A stretch of DNA of 52,404 nucleotides from an uncultured Clostridia bacterium (lineage in GTDB: Bacteria > Bacillota > Clostridia > TANB77 > CAG-508), in assembly GCA_934180065.1 (NCBI GenBank), contig CAKPRA010000010.1, positions 1 through 52,404 of the forward strand, in the 5' to 3' direction. A program made the position numbers and the translations under genes. This document shows, one piece after another, positions 50,988 to 52,404 of this stretch; position 1 is the first letter of the stretch; the number at the start of each line of letters is the position of its first letter. Under the pieces are notes generated by a model. The model ran no database searches and had not been told where the DNA came from. It saw only the letters and a program-made list of their open reading frames with translations.

Positions 50988-51560
50988 TTATTCTGGTTGA
51001 ACTTGAACAGCATCTATTTTATATGTAATTGTCATAGTTTTTGCATTCGTACCATCTGTTGTGTCTTTAACATCATTTGCTTTCTTATCTTCTTCTGATG
51101 TTCCTGTTTCATATGGCCATTCCCATGTAATTACTTCCTCAGCTGTTTTAGTTGTAGCACCTGTTGTAATTGTTCCTGTGATTGTAGAACCTTTTGTTAA
51201 TTTATTTCCTTTTGAATCTTTAAGAACTAAGTTTGTTGGTTGATTTTCAATATTTTCTATTGTTACAGTATATGCAACATCAACCTCTGTTCCAGTTACA
51301 TCTAAATTTGCAGAAAAAGATCCATTTGTACCAGGAGCTAATTTATTAGGTGTTATAACATGTTTGAATTCTTTTGCGAATGCTAAATTTGTGTTAGTAG
51401 CTGTTACATTCCATTTTGCAACAGTTGCACTTGCACTTGCATCTTGAGTGCTAGAATATTTAGCCCAAACATATGTAGCGAAAATTAATGAAGCAACAGT
51501 AGCTATTAATAATAATACTACTAATATTGTTGTTCCAACTGATTTTTTTTGTTTTTCCAT
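50988..51560 (-). CDS. SipW-cognate exported protein, TasA/camelysin-like
   Basis: The 190-residue product begins MEKQKKSVGTTILVVLLLIA, a signal peptide that runs through SLIFATYVWAKYSSTQDASA, the pattern of SipW-processed proteins with the cut after an Ala/Tyr-rich turn. The mature beta-domain shows VAKWNVTATNTNLAFAKEFK, KLAPGTNGSFSANLDVTGTE and AYTVTIENIENQPTNLVLKD, ending TITYKIDAVQVQPE. This matches the TasA/camelysin type of surface or fibre protein. A strong AAGGGGGG site lies 9 bases before the ATG. The gene is the likely main substrate of sipW in this cluster. Confidence 0.85.
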   Translation of the reverse strand: MEKQKKSVGTTILVVLLLIATVASLIFATYVWAKYSSTQDASASATVAKWNVTATNTNLAFAKEFKHVITPNKLAPGTNGSFSANLDVTGTEVDVAYTVTIENIENQPTNLVLKDSKGNKLTKGSTITGTITTGATTKTAEEVITWEWPYETGTSEEDKKANDVKDTTDGTNAKTMTITYKIDAVQVQPE

Positions 51561-51616
51561 GTGAATTCCCCCCTTTCATTTGTAAATATTTATAATATTA
51601 AAATATTATACATATT

Positions 51617-52156
51617 TTAAATATTATCATCTTTAGTAATTAAGATTCTTAATAATACAAATAATAAAATTGTAAAAATTAAGAAAATAATTATTCCAAT
51701 TGGAGCTCTTAAAAACATTACTAAGTTTCCCAATACATGGTATCTTTTTACTATTTTACCTTCGACAGTTTGTTTAGTAAATTGATATGTTATTCCATTT
51801 TTTTCCACTAATATCGAATTATTAATGATTTTTTCTACATTATCACTATAATATTGTTGATTCTCTTTATATACTATTTGATCTCCAATATTTATAGTTT
51901 CATTTTTTACTTTTTTTACAACTACTAAATCTCCTTTTGGTATTATTTTATTATTATCTAATTTTATCAAATAAAATTTATAATTTCCTATTGCCAAATT
52001 ATCAGAAGATTTTACAGTGCATGCTAATGTAAACAATGAAATTGTCAACAATAATAATGAGTATAAAATTATTATTATTCTTAATATTAGTTTTGAAGGA
52101 CTATAATTTTTTTTTTCTTTTTTATTATTCATCTTTTGTTTATAGATTTCATTCAT
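51617..52156 (-). CDS. signal-peptidase-like protein lacking the catalytic serine
   Basis: The 179-residue product has two membrane helices (about 24-47 and 146-172). A domain in between follows the order of a signal peptidase: NLAIGNYKFYLIKLDNNKII, then PKGDLVVVKKVKNETINIGDQIVY and a late VEGKIVKRYHVLGNLVMFLR. The SGSM motif and the His are missing (IKLDNN takes their place). It is probably an inactive, SipW-related assembly factor or antagonist. The start at 52156 has AAAGGA 8 bases away and lies after the promoter; 52216 falls within the promoter. Confidence 0.7.
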   Translation of the reverse strand: MNEIYKQKMNNKKEKKNYSPSKLILRIIIILYSLLLLTISLFTLACTVKSSDNLAIGNYKFYLIKLDNNKIIPKGDLVVVKKVKNETINIGDQIVYKENQQYYSDNVEKIINNSILVEKNGITYQFTKQTVEGKIVKRYHVLGNLVMFLRAPIGIIIFLIFTILLFVLLRILITKDDNI

Positions 52157-52187
52157 AATATTTTTCCTTTCATTTGCTCCTGAAACT

Positions 52188-52216
52188 AGAATACCACCTT
52201 CGACTTTTTTTGACAA
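52188..52216 (-). promoter_or_regulatory. promoter of the sipW-tasA-like cluster
   Basis: On the minus strand TTGTCA (52211-52216), 17 bases and TATTCT (52188-52193). Upstream, 52217-52404 contains no gene or other feature that I can identify. Confidence 0.6.
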
Positions 52217-52404
52217 TAGTTTTTTTTCATTTTTTTTTGTAATATTCCTGTAATACTTCTTTGTATTTACGGTTGCACATGTATCTGGGGTATTTTTTTT
52301 AATATTACAATTATATTTTTTGAAATTTCAGTAATTTTCCCTTAACTTCTGTAAATCTTTGTATATCTACTTTACAGCCATTATTTTCTATTTAATTCTG
52401 ATTT

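Overview
The window is very AT-rich and uses the standard genetic code. Start sites have strong AGGAGG-type ribosome binding sites and TTGACA/TATAAT promoters. It encodes an alpha/beta-type small acid-soluble spore protein, the SleB/YpeB cortex-lytic pair and a clostridial-style signal recognition particle RNA. Together these point to a low-GC, endospore-forming Firmicute of the Clostridia, possibly an uncultured gut lineage. No species can be named from the sequence alone.

Layout. (1) 1-1601: an IS110-family insertion sequence. Its 5' non-coding end has a consensus promoter and a stem-bounded RNA of about 215 nt (120-334), a good candidate bridge RNA. (2) 1798-1963: a structured element bounded by a 28-bp perfect inverted repeat. 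(3) 2034-17711, minus strand: a Gram-positive type IV secretion (T4SS/conjugation-like) operon. In transcription order it has three tandem VirB2/TrbC-like pilins, a PrgI-like protein, a TraC-like VirB4 N-domain protein, the VirB4 ATPase, a VirB6/TrbL-like channel, a VirB8/TcpC-like protein, a 1233-residue lysozyme/SGNH/C39 cell-wall enzyme, a second VirB8-like protein and an unrecognised 481-residue protein. (4) 17980-22911: rpsU, a type III restriction-modification pair (res, mod) and a putative acetyltransferase. (5) 23020-30865: a lipoprotein, then a type VII (ESX/Ess-like) secretion locus with EssC, a YukD-like protein, a WXG100-like protein, a 48-residue protein and a coiled-coil protein. 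(6) 31104-36268: an unknown protein, the VirD4 coupling ATPase (frameshifted exactly at its Walker A motif), two small unknown proteins and a J-domain chaperone. (7) 36538-49453: mainly chromosomal housekeeping and sporulation genes (SASP, ypeB, sleB, ugtP-like, recR, ybaB, dnaX, SRP RNA, tadA, tRNA-Arg, ispH, ispG, initiator tRNA). (8) 49535-52156: a SipW-type signal peptidase, two TasA/camelysin-like or SipW-cognate exported proteins and a signal-peptidase-like protein without the catalytic serine.

How the parts fit together. The T4SS genes (17711 down to 2034) and the VirD4 gene (34362 down to 32295) lie on the same strand but are separated by the type VII locus, the restriction cassette and rpsU. 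The window has no relaxase, integrase or origin of transfer. This T4SS is therefore either the remains or interior of an integrated element, or a resident apparatus that moves proteins rather than DNA. The wall hydrolase would open the peptidoglycan for either machine.

The observations most worth following are the bridge RNA candidate, the inverted-repeat RNA element, the relaxase-less T4SS next to a divergent type VII locus, the VirD4 lesion at Walker A, the nine-A tract in dnaX placed where slippage would give a gamma-length product, and two hairpin arrangements that overlap gene signals (40807-40842 and 50926-50981). Several starts have been moved to the codon with a proper ribosome binding site. 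Three short genes not easily found by length are added: 24965-25111, 37312-37485 and 40842-41003.
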